DNA from: an uncultured Anaerotruncus sp.
GTDB taxonomy: Bacteria > Bacillota > Clostridia > Oscillospirales > Ruminococcaceae
Direction: 5' to 3'
NCBI RefSeq assembly: GCF_902490045.1
Contig: NZ_CABUCJ010000129.1
Coordinates: 1-6,331, forward strand
DNA length: 6,331 nucleotides
Shown: piece by piece, positions 4,741 through 6,331 of the stretch
How the letters are laid out: each line of letters starts with the position of its first letter
How positions within the stretch are numbered: position 1 is the stretch's first letter
Notes under the pieces: model-generated
What the model was told of the DNA's origin: nothing
The model's database searches: none
The model's input: the letters and a program-made list of their open reading frames with translations, nothing else
Position numbers and translations under genes: made by a program

Positions 4741-5523
4741 TTGATTCGGGCAATCTTTTTTGACATCGACGGGACGCTGGTGAGCTTTTCGACCCACCGC
4801 ATCCCCGAAAGCACCTCGCGCGCGCTCGACGAGGCGCGCCGGAGGGGCATCCGCCTTTTCATCGCGACCGGGCGGCACACCTCCGTCATGCAGGAGGGGC
4901 ACATCCTCGGCGGCTTTCCCTACGACGGCTACGTCACCCTCAACGGGCAGTACTGCTATACACGGGAGGGCGGCATGATCCACCAGAGCAGCGTGCCCGC
5001 CGCCGACATCCGCGCGCTCGTGGAGCTGCTCGACCGCGACCCCTTCCCCTGCCTCTTCATGGAGAAGGAGCAGATTTACGCCAACATGATCGACGACAGC
5101 ATGCGCGCGGCCCACAGGGCGGTGAACCTTCCGCTGCCCGAGGTGGCGGACTTCCACCGCGCGCTCCACCACGACATTTACCAGCTCAATTTTTTTCTCA
5201 CCTCCGAGGAGGAGGGGTACCCCCTCTCGCGGATGCCCGGCTGCGCCGCCACCCGTTGGAGTCCCTACTTTTCCGACATCACCCCGCGCGGCGGCTCCAA
5301 GCGAGTCGGAATTGAAAAGATGCTCGCCCACTTCGGCATCCCGGCCTCCGACACGATGGCCTTCGGGGACGGCGGCAACGACATCGAGATGCTGCGCTTC
5401 GCGGGCGTGGGCGTCGCGATGGGCAACGCGGGCGAAGAGGTCCGGCTGGCGGCCGACTATGTCACCGACGACGTCGATCACGACGGCATCCAAAACGCCC
5501 TGCGCCGGTTCGGCGTTATATAA
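4741..5523 (+). CDS. Cof-type HAD-superfamily (IIB) phosphatase
   Basis: This 260-residue cytosolic hydrolase matches Cof/YbiV-type sugar-phosphate and cofactor phosphatases in length. All four HAD motifs are visible: motif I FFDIDGTLV with nucleophile Asp8 and Asp10, motif II IATGR (Thr43), motif III Lys187 in GGSKRVGI, and motif IV GDGGNDIEM with Asp210 and Asp214. The middle (about 80-180) is the C2 cap that sets substrate choice. The substrate cannot be read from sequence. The start is uncertain: TTG 4741 places the first strand and motif I at the usual distance, but GGAAAGG is 12 nt upstream, longer than ideal. An in-frame TTG at 4705 would add 12 residues and lacks an SD. With only 41 nt between lexA and this start and no terminator there, co-transcription with lexA is likely. 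Confidence 0.92.
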   Translation: MIRAIFFDIDGTLVSFSTHRIPESTSRALDEARRRGIRLFIATGRHTSVMQEGHILGGFPYDGYVTLNGQYCYTREGGMIHQSSVPAADIRALVELLDRDPFPCLFMEKEQIYANMIDDSMRAAHRAVNLPLPEVADFHRALHHDIYQLNFFLTSEEEGYPLSRMPGCAATRWSPYFSDITPRGGSKRVGIEKMLAHFGIPASDTMAFGDGGNDIEMLRFAGVGVAMGNAGEEVRLAADYVTDDVDHDGIQNALRRFGVI

Positions 5524-5558
5524 AAAACAGGCCCCCGCGCGGCGGGGGCCTGTTTTTT
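5522..5558. terminator. Bidirectional intrinsic terminator shared by convergent genes
   Basis: CAGGCCCCCGC (5528-5538) pairs perfectly over 11 bp with GCGGGGGCCTG (5542-5552) around the loop GCG. A6 on the left and T6 on the right complete it in both directions. It directly follows the HAD stop codon and lies 12 nt beyond the end of the leftward GyrI-like gene, so it serves both. Confidence 0.95.
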
Positions 5559-5570
5559 ACCGGCAGCGCC

Positions 5571-6038
5571 TCAGTCCCTGCCGCTGACCGCGAAGAGCAG
5601 GTCGACGGACGGGGCTCTGCCCATGCTCTTTTCGGTGTGCAGCTCGTATTCCAGATTGCGCGCCGCACAGCCGCTTTCCGGAAGCCACTTCGTATAGAAG
5701 TACCGTTTCGCCTCCCCAACCGCCGGGCCCCACAAAAAACCGAGCTTGGGGCGCACGGTGATCCGCGCATAGACGCCCGCCTCCAGCGTGAAGCTGGCGA
5801 GCGCGGGGGCCGCGGAATCTCCCGCGATCAAAAGTTCAAACGCCCCCGTCCGCGGGTCGTAGTTCCGGGAGAGAACATAGAAGGGCAGAACCTCCCCCGC
5901 CTTTTTTCCGGCGGCCTGATAAAATTCCGCCGACAGGCACGGGATATCCTTCGAGACCGTCCGGTCGCCCGATTTGCCCCAGAGACCGTGGATTTCACGC
6001 GCTTCCATCGTTTCCAGCGTGACCTCCAGATTTGCCAT
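5571..6038 (-). CDS. GyrI-like small-molecule-binding domain protein
   Basis: This 155-residue stand-alone protein resembles the GyrI-like / AraC effector-binding (SHS2-type) fold, which binds small hydrophobic or cationic molecules and in some members hydrolyses them. The visible pattern is: N-terminal strand LEVTLETMEAREIHGLWGK, a FYQAAG helix, PFYVLSRNYDP, a LLIAGDS strand, LEAGVYARITV, then the family-like YFYTKWLPESG (113-123) and NLEYELH with Glu130, a candidate for the conserved pocket acid. There is no DNA-binding domain, so this is not a regulator of the AraC or MerR kind. ATG 6038 places the first strand at the usual N terminus but has only a weak GGGGCGG site; in-frame ATG 6068 is an alternative. 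No clear promoter is visible between it and the rRNA terminator, so it may use a weak promoter or read-through. Specific ligand unknown. Confidence 0.8.
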   Translation of the reverse strand: MANLEVTLETMEAREIHGLWGKSGDRTVSKDIPCLSAEFYQAAGKKAGEVLPFYVLSRNYDPRTGAFELLIAGDSAAPALASFTLEAGVYARITVRPKLGFLWGPAVGEAKRYFYTKWLPESGCAARNLEYELHTEKSMGRAPSVDLLFAVSGRD

Positions 6039-6123
6039 ACCGCATCCGCCCCGTTCCTTTTCATTCATCTTTGATCCCAAGATCCCGGGAATCCCGGCGC
6101 AAGCCTTCTCGTCGCGGAAAAAG

Positions 6124-6155
6124 AAAAAGCAGCAACATTTCTGTTGCTGCTTTTT
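6124..6155 (-). terminator. Terminator of the tRNA/5S rRNA operon
   Basis: GCAGCAACA (6129-6137) and TGTTGCTGC (6142-6150) form a perfect 9-bp stem with a 4-nt loop, flanked by A5 and T5 that pair as well. Read leftward it starts 3-4 nt after the 5S 3' end and finishes in a T-run. The symmetry would also stop rightward transcription into the stable-RNA operon. Confidence 0.95.
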
Positions 6156-6157
6156 GC

Positions 6158-6273
<116 letters not shown>

Positions 6274-6276
6274 GAA

Positions 6277-6331
6277 TGGCTCCCCCTGTCTGGCTCGAAC
6301 AGACGACCCTGCGGTTAACAGCCGCATGCTC
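6277..6331 (-). tRNA. tRNA-Asn (anticodon GTT), 5' end outside the window
   Basis: The 3' 55 nt are present. The anticodon stem TGCGG/CCGCA encloses loop CTGTTAA with anticodon GTT (plus-strand 6317-6319). The T stem GTCTG/CAGAC encloses TTCGAGC. The acceptor strand AGGGGGA, discriminator G and an encoded CCA end at 6277. The acceptor 5' strand and most of the D arm lie past the right edge; they should begin TCCCCCT. Confidence 0.93.

Noticed and set aside
4684..5493. 269-codon leftward open frame opposite the HAD phosphatase
   Set aside because: The opposite strand has all four HAD motifs; this frame has Val/Gly/His-rich shadow composition and no ribosome-binding site.

Overview
The window comes from a GC-rich, low-GC-phylum-type Gram-positive, most likely a Clostridia member of the Oscillospiraceae/Ruminococcaceae kind. 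The evidence is strong purine-rich Shine-Dalgarno sites, sigma-A type promoters, a Cheo-type (CGAAC-N4-GTTYG-like) LexA box, a DUF4358 lipoprotein, TTG starts, and a 5S rRNA and tRNA-Asn of Firmicutes type. This assignment is an inference from gene content, not a database match.

Left part (1-2283). Two leftward genes form an operon: a membrane-anchored NERD-like protein followed 11 nt later by a tandem-ATPase sugar/nucleoside-type ABC ATPase. Transporter permeases, if present, would lie beyond the left edge. Beyond the ATPase stop codon are two perfect hairpins without U-tracts. A back-to-back promoter pair at 2202-2283 drives this operon leftward and a DUF4358 lipoprotein rightward.

Centre (2284-4117). 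The lipoprotein gene ends in a clean intrinsic terminator. A separate promoter with a structured leader then precedes a multi-pass DUF1624/acyltransferase-like membrane protein. Next comes a 333-nt non-coding, AT-rich stretch (3785-4117). It holds a leftward intrinsic-terminator-like hairpin, a possible leftward promoter, and between them a C-rich anti-Shine-Dalgarno stretch. Together these look like an undescribed small RNA of about 100 nt. The stretch ends in the lexA promoter and its LexA operator.

Right part (4118-6331). lexA is followed 41 nt later by a Cof-type HAD phosphatase, probably in the same SOS-controlled transcript. A perfect bidirectional terminator separates this pair from a convergent GyrI-like small-molecule-binding protein. 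The right edge carries the 3' end of a leftward stable-RNA operon: tRNA-Asn(GTT), then 5S rRNA about 4 nt later, then a strong terminator.

Most of the window is ordinary chromosomal housekeeping and accessory sequence, and no mobile element or CRISPR array is visible. The best candidates for something undescribed are the putative anti-SD small RNA next to lexA, the degenerate NERD-like/ABC ATPase pair, and the palindromic element at the left edge.
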